Shown here one piece after another: positions 33,901-49,362 of a stretch of DNA of 64,000 nucleotides (positions are counted from its first letter, which is position 1; every line of letters starts with the position of its first letter). The stretch is taken from the NCBI RefSeq assembly GCF_024679095.1, contig NC_066518.1, positions 9,915,583 to 9,979,582 of the forward strand, in the 5' to 3' direction. The notes below the pieces were generated by a model. That model was not told the DNA's origin and made no database searches. It saw nothing but the letters and a program-made list of their open reading frames with translations. The translations under genes were made by a program, and so were the position numbers. Origin of the DNA: Eriocheir sinensis. Its lineage: Eukaryota > Arthropoda > Malacostraca > Decapoda > Varunidae.

Positions 33901-34972
33901 CAAGGAGGAAGGGTAAGGGGGCAAGGAGGAAGGGTAAGGGGCAAGGACGAAGGGTAAGGGGGCCAGGAGGAAGGGTAAGGGAGCCAGGCGGAAGGGTAAG
34001 GCGGCAAGGAGGAAGGGTAAGGGGGCAAGGAGGAAGGGTAAGGGAGCCAGGAGGAAGGGTAAGGGGGCCAGGAGGCAGGGTAAGGGGGCAAGGAGGCAGG
34101 GTAAGGGGCAAGGAGGCAGGGTAAGGGGCAAGGAGGCAGGGTAACGGGGCAAGGAGGCAGGGGAAGGGCGCTAGGAGGCAGGGTAAGGGGGCCAGGAGGA
34201 AGGGTAAGGGGGCACGGAGGCAGGGTAAGGGTGCAAGGAGGCAGGGTAAGGGGCAAGGAGGCAGGGCAAGGGGCAAGGAGGCAGGGTAAGGGGCCAGTAG
34301 GAAGGGAAAGGGGGCAAGGAGGAAGGGTAAGGGGGCAAGGAGAAAGGGTGAGGGGGCCAGGAGGCAGGGTAAGGGGGCCAGGAGGCAGGGTAAGGGGGCA
34401 AGGAGGCAGGGTAAGGGGGCAAGGAGGCAGGGTAAGGGGGCAAGGAGGCAGGGTAAGGGAGCAAGGAGGCAGGGTAAGGGTGCAAGGAGGCAGGGTAAGG
34501 GGGCAAGGAGGAAGGGTAAGGGGGCAAGGAGGAAGGGTAAGGGGGCAAGGAGGCAGGGTATGGGGCAAGGAGAAAGCTTGGTAAGGGGGCAAGGAGGCAG
34601 GGTAAGGGGGCAAGGAAGAAGGGTAAGGGGGCAAAGAGGAAGGGTAAGGGGGCAAGGAGGAAGGGTAAGGGGGCAAGAAGGCAGGGTAAGGGGGCAAGGA
34701 GGCAGGGTAAGGGGGCAAGGAGGCAGGGTAAGGGAGCCAGGAGGAAGGGTAAGGGGGCCAGTAGGAAGGCTAAGGGGGCAAGGAGGCAGGGTAAGGGGGC
34801 AAGGAGGCAGGGTAAGGGAGCCAGGAGGAAGGGTAAGGGGGCAAGGAGGAAGGGTAAGGGGGCAAGGAGGAAGGGTAAGGGGGCAAGGAGGCAGGGTAAG
34901 GGGGGGTAAGGGGGCCAGGAGGAAGGGGAAGGGGGCAAGGAGGCAAGGTAGAGTGGCCAGGAGGAAGGGTAA
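31000..34972. repeat. Giant G-rich minisatellite, 20-21-bp unit, about 4 kb
   Basis: Close to 190 head-to-tail units of the form AAGGAGGAAGGGTAAGGGGG plus C, with variants AGGCAGGG, GGGAGCCAGG, GGGGCCAGTAGG and GGGGCATGG. The plus strand is almost free of C and T, and every unit has runs of three to five G. Units of 21 and 20 bp are mixed. The minus strand therefore stays open in all three frames for hundreds of codons (Pro/Leu/Ser/Tyr repeats such as PSSLPPY). These are repeat artefacts, not a gene. Confidence 0.95.
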
Positions 34973-35522
34973 TCTGAGCCTTTGAAATCTTAGTGAACGC
35001 TGTTGTGATCCAGAGCTGGTAACACTGTTTAGCTGTCAAGTTTCAAAATGTATGGTGTCAAGATTTAAGCATGGGAAGAAACCAAATAACTTACTATAAT
35101 ACATACTTAAGATGGGAGGCCAGTACATATGAGTCAGATTAGCCATTCACTCACATCTATATACACTTGGAGACCATGAATGTTGGGTATTTCAATGACA
35201 TTGCATTGTTTCACTGCTTCGAGGAGGATGAACCTTCGAATGAGTGACGAATGTGATGCACAGTGCATGCTCTTCACTCTATCTTCTTTTTATCATACTC
35301 GTCATGATTCCAAATATAATTTGTATCAAGAGGAGGAAGGGAAGATAGATATTTGAACAAGGGGAGAGAAAAAGGAGGAGAAAATTTAATGTTAAGAGAG
35401 GGAAGATAAGGAGGAAGAAAGAGGGGAGGAGAAATGAAACAGATGAAAGGGGAAGAGAACAAGGAAGGGAGAATAGGAGAGCAACTAAGGGAAGAGAGTG
35501 TTTGAATACGAAGGGAGGAGTT
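34973..35522. other. Intergenic spacer
   Basis: No gene is supportable. A purine-rich stretch (35325-35515, GGAGGA/AGAGGG-type) continues the strand asymmetry of the neighbouring array in a degenerate form. Confidence 0.4.
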
Positions 35523-35525
35523 TTA

Positions 35526-35762
35526 AGGGGCTATTACACTGGGCAAATTTTCCGTGGATCTTCAGTCAAACCACGATTTCCGATAGCGTGGTTCTCATAT
35601 TTCCGTGGTTTTCTGAAAGCTACGGTAGATTTCACCGAAGGACGACGGTATTAGTCACCATCATCAGCAGCAGCAATAACAAGAAACAAATGAAAACCAC
35701 GCTAGCGGAAATTGTGGTTTGACTGAAGATCCACGGAAGATTTGCCCAGTGTAATAGCCCCT
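35526..35762. mobile_element. PIF/Harbinger-like foldback MITE, copy 1
   Basis: Termini AGGGGCTATTACACTGGGCA (left) and its exact inverse at the right are flanked by TTA on both sides (35523-35525, 35763-35765). The arms continue as TCCGTGGATCTTCAGTCAAA and its complement. A 3-bp TTA duplication with long terminal inverted repeats fits PIF/Harbinger MITEs. A second copy lies at 49105-49359 with its centre in the opposite orientation. Confidence 0.85.
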
Positions 35763-36055
35763 TTAGTGTATGGCGCGGGGTTTTTTCGTTTTCATTTTTC
35801 ATAACCCTCTACTCCCCGTAACACATTGTAAGAATTATATTCCCCTTCCTACACGTTTTGTAACGAGTTCCTGATAACCTCTTTCTTTCTGTTAATGCAG
35901 CAAACACTTGACAGATGTTTTCTCCATGAATGTAAATACTCCGACGATTAAAACATATTAGCCATTGGATGTGCATGATTTTCGTCGGTTTCTCCTCCTC
36001 AGGTAACTCAAACATCATCATTCTCAACTTCCACAACGTCTTCCCCCATCGTCAC

Positions 36056-37612
36056 CACCTCCTTGATCTGCACAGCCTCCTCCTCAACCTTCAGAACCTC
36101 TATCTCTTTAACCTCCACAACCTCCAGAACCTCCTCCTCAACCTTTATCTCTTTAATTAACCTCCAGAACCTCCTCCTCAACCTCTATCTCTTTAATTAA
36201 CCTCCAGAACCTCCTCCTCAACCTTTATCTCTTTAACCTCCACAACCTCCAGAACCTCCTCCTCAACCTCTATCTCTTTAATTAACTTCCACAACCTCCA
36301 GAACCTCCTCCTCAACCTCTGTCTCTTTAACCTCCACAACCTCCAGAACCTCCTCCTCAACCTCTGTCTCTTTAACCTCCACAACCTCCAGAACCTCCTC
36401 CTCAACCTCCAGAACCTCTATCTCTTTAACCTCCACAACCTCCAGAACCTCCTCCTCAACCTCTGTCTCTTTAACCTCCACAACCTCCAGAACCTCCTCC
36501 TCAACCTCTATCTCTTTAACCTCCACAACCTCCAGAACCTCCTCCTCAACCTCTATCTCTTTAACCTCCACAATCTCCAGAACCTCCTCCTCAACCTCTC
36601 TCTCTAACCTCCACAACCTCTAAAACCTCCTCCTCAACCTCTATCTCTTTAACCTCCACAACCTCCAGAACCTCCTCCTCAACCTCTATCTCTTTAACCT
36701 CCAAAACCTCCAGAACCTCCTCCTCAACCTCTCTCTAACCTCCACAACCTCTAAAACCTCCTCCTCAACCTCTATCTCTTTAACCTCCACAACCTCCAGA
36801 ACCTCCTCCTCAACCTCTATCTCTTTAATCTCCACAACCTCCAGAACCTCCTCCTCAACCTCTATCTCTTTAACCTCCATAACCTCCAGAACCTCCCCTC
36901 ATCTCTTTAATCTACACAACCTCCAGAACCTCCTCCTCAACCTCTATCTCTTTAATCTCCACAACCTCCAGAACCTCCTCCTCAACCTCTATCTCTTTAA
37001 CCTCCATAACCTCCAGAACCTCCTCCTCAACCTCTATCTCTTTAACCTCCACAACCTCCAGAACCTCCTCCTCAACCTCTATCTCTTTAACCTCCACAAT
37101 CTCCAGAACCTCCTCCTCAACCTCTCTCTCTAACCTCCACAACCTCTAAAACCTCCTCCTCAACCTCTATCTCTTTAACCTCCACAACCTCCAGAACCTC
37201 CTCCTCAACCTCTATCTCTTTAATCTCCACAACCTCCAGAACCTCCTCCTCAACCTCTATCTCTTTAACCTCCACAACCTCCAGAACCTCCTCCTCAACC
37301 TCTATCTCTTTAATCTCCACAACCTCCAGAACCTCCTCCTCAACCTCTATCTCTTTAACCTCCATAACCTCCAGAACCTCCTCCTCAACCTCTATCTCTT
37401 TAATCTCCACAACCTCCAGAACCTCCTCCTCAACCTCTATCTCTTTAACCTCCATAACCTCCAGAACCTCCTCCTCAACCTCTATCTCTTTAACCTCCAC
37501 AACCTCCTCCTCAACCTCTCTCTCTTTAATCTCCACAACCTCCAGAACCTCCTCCTCAACCTCTATCTCTTTAACCTCCACAACCTCCTTTTCAACCTAC
37601 ACAATCTCAAGT
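36056..37612. repeat. 45-bp minisatellite, about 34 units
   Basis: The unit comprises ACCTCCACAACCTCCAGAAC, then CTCCTCCTCAACCTCTATCT, then CTTTA. Point variants (AACC/AATC, CTATCT/CTGTCT/CTCTCT) and a few shortened units break the array. Because 45 is a multiple of three, the minus strand stays open for long stretches and would encode a 15-residue Glu/Val repeat (EVEEEVLEVVEVKEI). No flanking coding exon, start or splice context supports translation. Confidence 0.92.
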
Positions 37613-39400
37613 CCCAGCCTCTCCTCGAGTCCTAAAACCTCCTTAACTTCTACCACTTTCTCTTCGATTCCCATATTAAGCTTCTGTAGTGCTGGGACGT
37701 AGTATTAAGTATGGGTAAGTAATGTTAAGTTAATGTAAGTAGCATTTAAGTTAATGTAAGAATTATTAGTAACATTGAATTATTATTGCGTGATGCTCAC
37801 ACCCCCGAGACAGACGGACAGACAGACAGACATACAGGTTGACGCCTGCAGAAAGTAGGTGATCGGTTCCATACGAGATAATGGGCATAATTTTAACACA
37901 AGATAGTAACCTCTAGTTAGATTTTTTCACCTTGCTATTCAGGGGAACCATTATACCAATATCATGCGACGAGTAAAGTACCGTAGACGGTTGTTGCAAT
38001 TAAATCTGGGGAGGGATGTGAACCGCGGGCAGCGGCTGCGTAGGGAGCCCCACCCAGCAAACACCAACAGACACGCCTTGGCTCTTCCCCCGGACAGGTG
38101 CGTCTCTCTGAGGTGAAGTAATTCCTGTTCATATTATAGATATATTTTCTCATTATTGTATTTGTGCGGTGCAAACACTAACAGACACGCCTTGGCTCTT
38201 CCCCCGGACAGGGAAGTGAGTGGAGATAAAGGGTCTGTCACGTGCGTGTCTCGGGTGTGTTCGGTATGATACACGTATTGACTACGTAGGGTGTTTAGTC
38301 CACGGAGTAGCAGGGCTGTGCAGTATTTCTCTTTAACGAGGATGTAACCACCTGGTTCGTCCCCTTTATCTGCTGGTTAGGCTATACTTTACTAAGGATA
38401 TAGGAGATTGTAAGAAGATTGTTTATGCCCATGTGAGCACCAGTGAACTGTTTTTCGTGCCACGTTTGTGAATAATATCACCCTCGCTAGGTGAAGGAGA
38501 CTGTAAACCCGTGTAACATCCAAACAAGCCTAACGCCCATTATTGTATTCTGGTGAATGAGTTAAGAGGATCAAGGGATTAATTCGGCCATTATTGACTA
38601 CTGTAATTAAGTCTTCAACGCTACCAAAAGGATATTTTTCTTGCCTGATGTAATCTGAATGAGAATTAGTTCAACGCTACCATGCAAGTGAAGGAAGAAT
38701 GAAGGTCTTAAATCAATGATTGTGAATATCTTCTGACCAACTATTTAGGAGAAATAGGGAAAAACAGATCCTCGAGGATTAGGAATCTTGACCAGGAAAA
38801 CCCCCTTATATAACCGCATTACACTTCTTCCTTGATTCCCATTACCTCCTCATCAAACACAATATCCTCCTCGTCGACCTCCACACCTCCTCAACAACCT
38901 CCTTTTCGACTTCCACAACCGTCGTATCGCTCCTTACAGCCTCCTATTTGACCACATAACCACCTGTTCGACCTCCAAAACCACCTCCTCGATCTCTGAA
39001 ATCTCCTCCTCGACTTCCAAAATCTCCTTGGCTTTCCTCCTTCACCCCTCCTCCCCTATCGTGCCAGGCCTATGAATACAGCTTCGGCCTCATGAAGCAT
39101 TAGTGGCAGCAATATAGAGACGCTAGTAAAGTATAATATATAAAAATCTTGAGATGTCCAGGAGGGGCATGATACAAGAAAATGGTATATATTATGTAGT
39201 TTCCAGTTCCCATTTTCTTCAACATGAACGTAGAAACATGCATTGTCCATTGCTATTTATTGACTGGGTGGGTGTGCATGTGCTGGTGACTCATGTTTTT
39301 ACCCTGAATGACTAAATGCAATCTAACGAGCAAACATATATGGGATATGCTTTAAAAGAAGGTGTATACATAGGTGGTCATCCCTCCCGTGGTCATCCCT
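37613..39400. other. Intergenic region with a local duplication and degenerate CCTC repeats
   Basis: Holds a direct duplication of about 40 bp: ACAGACACGCCTTGGCTCTT plus CCCCCGGACAGG occurs at about 38068-38098 and again at 38182-38211. A diverged CCTC/CGACCTCC-rich patch (38840-39045) resembles the 45-bp minisatellite. No gene was recognised. Confidence 0.45.
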
Positions 39401-39518
39401 CCCGTCACTTGTGCAGCATGCCTGTAGCGAAGTAAATTGCTGCTGCCTGAAGACCTCATTACCTTGCCTCAGAACGAATGTTTGAGCAGGTGTTTGGCGC
39501 AGATTACAGCATTCATTG

Positions 39519-39521
<3 letters not shown>

Positions 39522-39574
<53 letters not shown>
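39522..39574. repeat. (CA)n microsatellite upstream of the lectin gene
   Basis: A pure CA dinucleotide array of about 26 repeats ends 100 bp before the first ATG of the lectin. It lies where the promoter or 5' UTR would be, so its length may be polymorphic and could affect expression; that effect is speculative. Confidence 0.95.
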
Positions 39575-39577
<3 letters not shown>

Positions 39578-39673
39578 TTCATGAAGGCTATATCAGTAGC
39601 AGGACGGAGGAGCACTGAGCAGCGCCCATAGCTGTTGTGGTTAACTCCCCCTGAACGAGTGAACATCGGAGCC

Positions 39674-41127
39674 ATGCCGACGACCATGGCATCGTTGGCC
39701 CTGCTGGCGGCCCTCCTTCCAGTGGTATGCAGGAGTACTAACCATTTGTACATTCACGAGATTGTATAACTATGAGCCTATAGAAAACTTACACCATGCT
39801 TAAAATCTTTCTGAACAGAATGCAATAACAGTAGAACCTGTATTTACCACGTCATTACCATTCAACAAACATCAACCTATCGATATGAAAATAATGCTAT
39901 CCATCATCTGCTCAGGAATTGCAATATTGTTGCAGGTTTTCGTCAGCGGTGAGAACGCTTCTTGCCCAGCCGACTGGACACTCCTCCAGGATATGTGTCT
40001 GTGGATCAGCGACGAGGAATTACCTTACTGGCGAGCCTATGAGGAATGCAAGAACAACGGAAGTCACCTCACCTACATAGAAAGTGCCCAAGAAGACTTC
40101 TTGCTGGCAGGTGCAGTTACGAGTCGAAATGATGCTTCAACTTAATGGGACAAAATGTCACACTTACATGACCGATATTTTTAGACAAATGGCTCCATAA
40201 ACGATATTATCAAACTGTGTAATGCTACCATGATTGGCAGGTGCTCTGTCTGTGAAGGGAAAGGAGTCGGTGTGGATAGGCCTCAACGACCTGGAGATAG
40301 ATAACGTTTTCGTGTGGGTTGACAACGAGCCACTCACGTACAGCAAGTAAGGCTCGCTTATACACCACAGGGCTTACACACTTCAGACAAGCTAGAGTGA
40401 ACAATATTTTTGTTTTCATATTCTTTTCATATCTCGGGCATCTCAAGGCCACCATAGTCTCTTGACAATATATACGTAACTTTGGAAATAACCGAGAACT
40501 GTGTGTGTGTGTGTGTTTGTGTGTGTGTGTTTCACACTCCATTGTGTCACACCACAACATGCAACACCAGTTCAACTTACCATGCACTTAGTTTATCAGT
40601 CTTTGGAGAGGATAACACAGCGTTTGTCTGTCTGAACCAAGTTTCCACGAGGGGGATCCGGCCGTCACCGGGCCACACGCCGAGGAGAACTGTGTGGCAA
40701 TGACTAGCGCCAAGAACTACCAGTGGAGCTCCGAGTACTGCTTCGACCACCGGGCGTAAGTGTCGATCTATCATTTTATCCCCAAGAACAACATCACACT
40801 GTCTGAAGGATCAAAAAGAACATTTATGCGTGGTGCTGCATATCGAAAGAGCTTAAGTTTTATTCCCTCTTATTCAGTTATCAGCTCGACAGTTCTCTGA
40901 TAACAAAATACTCAGCTTGGTTTCAAACTATCGAGTTTCGTTCGTCTCACTGAATGTTGCACATTATATGATGAGGAGAGTTTGGTGTTTCCCACCAACA
41001 CGTCATGAGAACGGCGGTATGCATAGCTGTGCTAAAACATCATCTCTTAGAGATGTGGTATAACAAGCAGGTTGATGATGTTAATGATGACTGTTTCAGA
41101 TTCGTGTGCCGCAAGGACCTGCAGTAG
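39674..41127 (+). CDS. Secreted C-type lectin-like protein, five exons
   Basis: Exons 39674-39724, 39936-40110, 40241-40346, 40642-40755 and 41100-41127 give 157 residues with consistent phases. Residues 1-17 (MPTTMASLALLAALLPV) are a signal peptide. The mature part starts near SGENASCPADW and has six cysteines in the long-form C-type lectin-domain order (SCPADW, QDMCLW, YEECKN, EENCVAM, EYCFDH, FVCRKD), with the WIGLND core motif. Two N-glycosylation sequons (NAS, NGS) are visible. The usual Ca/sugar tripeptide (EPN or QPD) is replaced by the surroundings FHEGDPAV, and the WND motif by WSSEY, so canonical sugar binding may be lost. Such proteins act as soluble immune recognition factors in crustaceans. 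The fourth acceptor (CTGAACCAAG) has a weak pyrimidine tract but is the one that keeps the domain intact. A polyadenylation signal AATAAA lies at 41217-41222. Confidence 0.88.
39885..39935 (+). other. Possible alternative signal-peptide leader for the lectin
   Basis: An ATG at 39885 opens 17 in-frame codons (MKIMLSIICSGIAILLQ) running without a splice into the lectin exon that otherwise starts at 39936. It is hydrophobic and signal-like and has the same length as the spliced leader. It could be an alternative first exon from an internal promoter, or simply chance. Confidence 0.4.
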
Positions 41128-41216
41128 AGAAAACAGGCAGTTAAGTACTCGAGAACACCGGGCCAACAGTCGACATACGAGTTTGAAGAAAAGCTACTAA
41201 TAATTTCTTGCTGGGT

Positions 41217-41222
41217 AATAAA
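41217..41222 (+). terminator. Polyadenylation signal of the lectin gene
   Basis: AATAAA 90 bp after the lectin stop codon, the first such hexamer downstream. Confidence 0.6.
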
Positions 41223-41229
41223 TATCATG

Positions 41230-42120
41230 TCCGTCTAAATTCTTTGAATGAACGCCTCGCCTCCAGAGTCGTAAGCGTAATCACTTCTTCAACAGTCATG
41301 GACAAGCCGTCTAAAGTCGTTCGTTGCACAACCCAGTCCATAATAAGTAGATGAGCAGCTGGGTGTTTTCGGGAGGCGTTGGGAGCAAGATGCCTGCTGT
41401 AAGAAACCAAGACTATTGAATATATTGGACATATCAGCTATCAGTGTTTTCTAATCTATCCCTGTTTTTTTTTTTATATTAAGGATTAGCATGTGGCGGG
41501 CCTTGGGAAGATTCCTTCTGCTTCTGAAAAGGGAAGAAAATTAAGTAAAGATGGAGAGAGTTGTGCATGTTCTATCCTTAACAGAATATTTGCAAGGGTT
41601 GGCGTGACAGCAAACAGCGATCTCGCAAGCAGCACATAATGAGATAAAAAGACCCGCTGTGAGTCTGCCGCCTGGGCTCGGCCACGCCTCCTCCAGACAC
41701 CACCACGCTCATGCACCAACGAGCACAGCAGCAAGCAAGTAGTGACAGAGGCTGCTTCCCACTCCACGGTTGTTCCTACTGTGACATGTGCGCCGATCTG
41801 CTGAATTTGTATTCTAGTTGATTATATGATTTAAATGTGCATCTATATACCATTTAATCAGCCAGACAATCAATTCTTCCCTGCGCGGTAATGAAAGACT
41901 TGTAGCAAATGAGTCAGTACGGTGCTGAAATGGCTACATGGTCAGTTTAATTGATGAGACCTATAAGGCAGCGTAATGCGTCACGACCTGATCACGGCCT
42001 AGTCTCTTGGTCGCCAGCAAGTATCCTCCCATGGAGAGCATAACATGATCAATTTATGGGTACTGCTGGGACATTCACACACCACATCTCCATCCCCTTG
42101 CTGAAGGAGGGACAGAAAGC
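41230..42120. other. Intergenic region after the lectin
   Basis: No gene or named repeat can be supported. The sequence has mixed composition with one short poly-T at 41466-41475. Confidence 0.4.
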
Positions 42121-42124
42121 ACTC

Positions 42125-42355
42125 CTAAGGTAAGGTAAAGGTGGGTGCATACGCTATACAGCTGCGCGTGGCTGCGGTGCTCATCTCCGATCCGTTGCCC
42201 TTTTGATCCGGGACTGCCACAGTTTTCCTTCCCCAGGTTTCCCCAGGTACCCATTTATTGACCAGCTCCAAAGGGAGGGTGAGCTGCATACCCACTGCCC
42301 GGGCCGGGATTCGAGCCCTGGCCCGCTGAGTAGTAACCAAGCACGCTGACCCCTA
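42125..42355 (-). mobile_element. tRNA-derived SINE, family 2, copy 2
   Basis: The minus-strand head has box A TGGCCTAGGGGTCAGCGTG and box B GGGCTCGAATCCCGGCC. The body is AAATGGGTACCTGGGGAAAC, then GAGATGAGCACCGCAGCCAC, ending CACCTTTACCTTACC. Boxes A and B have the spacing of a tRNA gene and the rest is unrelated to tRNA. It is the best-preserved family-2 copy in the window. Confidence 0.8.
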
Positions 42356-42456
42356 GGCCAGAGATAAGTCTCTTGGCGTAAGCGGGGCTCGAACTTCAGC
42401 GTGTCAAGCAGAAGCCTCCCACGGCAGTGCCTTAGTCCACTGAGCTACAGGAGCGG
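42356..42456 (-). mobile_element. tRNA-like unit next to the family-2 SINE
   Basis: The minus strand reads CGCTCCTGTAGCTCAGTGGA (box A GTAGCTCAGTGG, an excellent match) and GAAGTTCGAGCCCCGC (box B), about 50 bp apart. Acceptor and T stems do not close properly, so it is not a functional tRNA gene. It is a tRNA-derived head placed directly upstream of the SINE at 42125-42355, perhaps a dimeric SINE. Confidence 0.6.
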
Positions 42457-42465
42457 TGTGTGTGA

Positions 42466-42504
<39 letters not shown>

Positions 42505-42702
42505 CTGTGGCGCGGTTAGCCTTCTCTTGTATGGTAGCTGTGAGTTATCCGTGACCTCTACACATATTTTTTTTTTTCACTCTCCCTAACTGCAGACGCT
42601 TTCTCGTTCACACCGTACATGTAGGAACGTATCAATTCTTTATATAACAAGCAACAATGTTGCTGTTTGTTGTTCTATCATCTGGCTGGCCGAGTTGTAT
42701 TA

Positions 42703-42735
<33 letters not shown>

Positions 42736-43000
42736 GATGCTGATAGTCCCTCTGCCAACTAACGAATAATAACCCGCACTATCTAAACTACGTGAACTCT
42801 CCTCGCCACCGACGCCGACACACACACACACACGAAAAAAAAAAAAAAACAGCGGGTTGGTAGAAAGATTTACAGCAAAAAACAAGGTCGGTACACCACC
42901 CCCGACGCTATGTGTCAGACATGTACCCTTTATGGTGCACTACGAGAACTGTATAGTAAAGAGAGGGAAAGATACACACAGTTTCTGATAAGTGTAAACA
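42456..43000. repeat. GT, GA and CA microsatellites
   Basis: GT/GA array at about 42458-42504, CA at 42708-42735, a short CA at 42819-42832 and poly-A at 42834-42849. Between them is sequence without recognisable genes. Confidence 0.85.
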
Positions 43001-43499
43001 GTTTACATTCCGCCTGACATCACTAGATGATTCTACATGAAACTGACTACCGCAATGATGGCCGAGGATTTTCAGCAAATACCGCACACCAGCAGTCACT
43101 GGTGTGGCAAAGCATCAACGAGTAAGCTATTTGAACCTCCATAAGCGAAGACGAGATACTAGTACACGGATGTGGCCTTGATGTCCTTCACATTCAAGGA
43201 AGGACGTTGTGGTGGGCTCCGTCGCATCTTTAATTGAAGGGGAGGCGCCGGTGATGAAAAAATGTAATGCCAAGAGGCGAGAGAGGAGATGGAGCTGAGG
43301 AGGCCCAGACTAACGACGTGGTAACTCTGGCGCCGGCGGGCAGTGAGAGTTGGGAACACTGGCTGTAATATTTGATCTCGGTGCCAAAAGCGTGCCAGGC
43401 GGCCCATCTCCCCCTCTCGACCTTCCCTCCTTTCCTCCCTCTCCCACTGTTCCTCTAGCATGCCCGGAGGCAGGCCGGGAGTCTTCCAAGTGCTCTCTG

Positions 43500-43755
43500 G
43501 CAACTTATTCCGTCGTCAGCCAGTGGCTGTGTTGATTTAAGTAATTTAAGTGCTGACGGCGGTCTGCGTTACAAGTGCTGATGGTACATGTTGCTTTCTA
43601 TCGCGGTGATTCTTGTGGTGGGGGGCAGGCGTCCTGTATTAGTGATACAGCAGTGCTGAGGCAGGCTGTGCGGGTGTCATTCAGTGCGCTGCTTCCCCGT
43701 TTGTTGTGCTCGTAGTTGGTGTGATTTGTGCCCGTGTAGTGCCGTTTGGAAGTAC
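43500..43755 (+). promoter_or_regulatory. Putative promoter and 5' UTR of the SAM-domain gene
   Basis: This G+T-rich, comparatively GC-rich stretch directly precedes the first candidate ATG at 43756. GTCATTCAGTGCGCTG near 43676-43691 contains TTCAGTG, which matches the arthropod initiator consensus (TCAGT). No TATA box is evident. The assignment is inferred from position and one short motif. Confidence 0.3.
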
Positions 43756-49044
<5,289 letters not shown>

Positions 49045-49104
49045 TAAGCGACGAAAATGACGTGGCGGCGTGAGTGCGCGGGACAACCTGAGAGACCAAA
49101 CTTA

Positions 49105-49359
49105 AGGGGCTATTACACTGGACAAATTTTCCGTGGATCTTCAGTCAAACCACGATTTCCGCTAGCGTGGTTCTCATTTGTTTCTTGTTATTGCTGCTGC
49201 TGATGATGGTGAGTAATACCGTCGTCCTTCGTTAAAATCTACCGTAGCTTTGGAAGATCGTGGACACGTCAGAAAACCACGGAAATATGAGAACCACGCC
49301 AGCGGAGATCGTGGTTTGACTGAAGATCCACGGAAAATTTGCCCAGTGTAATTGCCCCT
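49105..49359. mobile_element. PIF/Harbinger-like foldback MITE, copy 2
   Basis: Same termini as the element at 35526-35762 (AGGGGCTATTACACTGGACA), flanked by TTA on both sides (49102-49104, 49360-49362). The central unique part (TTGTTATTGCTGCTGCTGAT) is the reverse complement of that in copy 1, so the insert is in the other orientation. It lies 60 bp after the SAM-gene stop codon and may be within its 3' UTR. Confidence 0.85.
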
Positions 49360-49362
49360 TTA

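Noticed and set aside
31000..34972. GGGTAAGGGGG units as interstitial telomere
   Set aside because: The arthropod telomere motif is TTAGG and vertebrate-type is TTAGGG; neither is tandemly present here.
30670..35039. Very long minus-strand open frames (up to 823 codons) rich in Pro/Leu/Ser/Tyr
   Set aside because: They are produced by the G-rich 20-21-bp minisatellite, are open in all three frames, shift register with each 20-bp unit, and have no independent coding features.
36056..37612. Regular repeats as a CRISPR array
   Set aside because: Units are contiguous with no unique spacers, and the genome is eukaryotic.
42362..42452. Functional tRNA gene on the minus strand
   Set aside because: Boxes A and B are good but the acceptor and T stems do not pair; it is tRNA-derived only.
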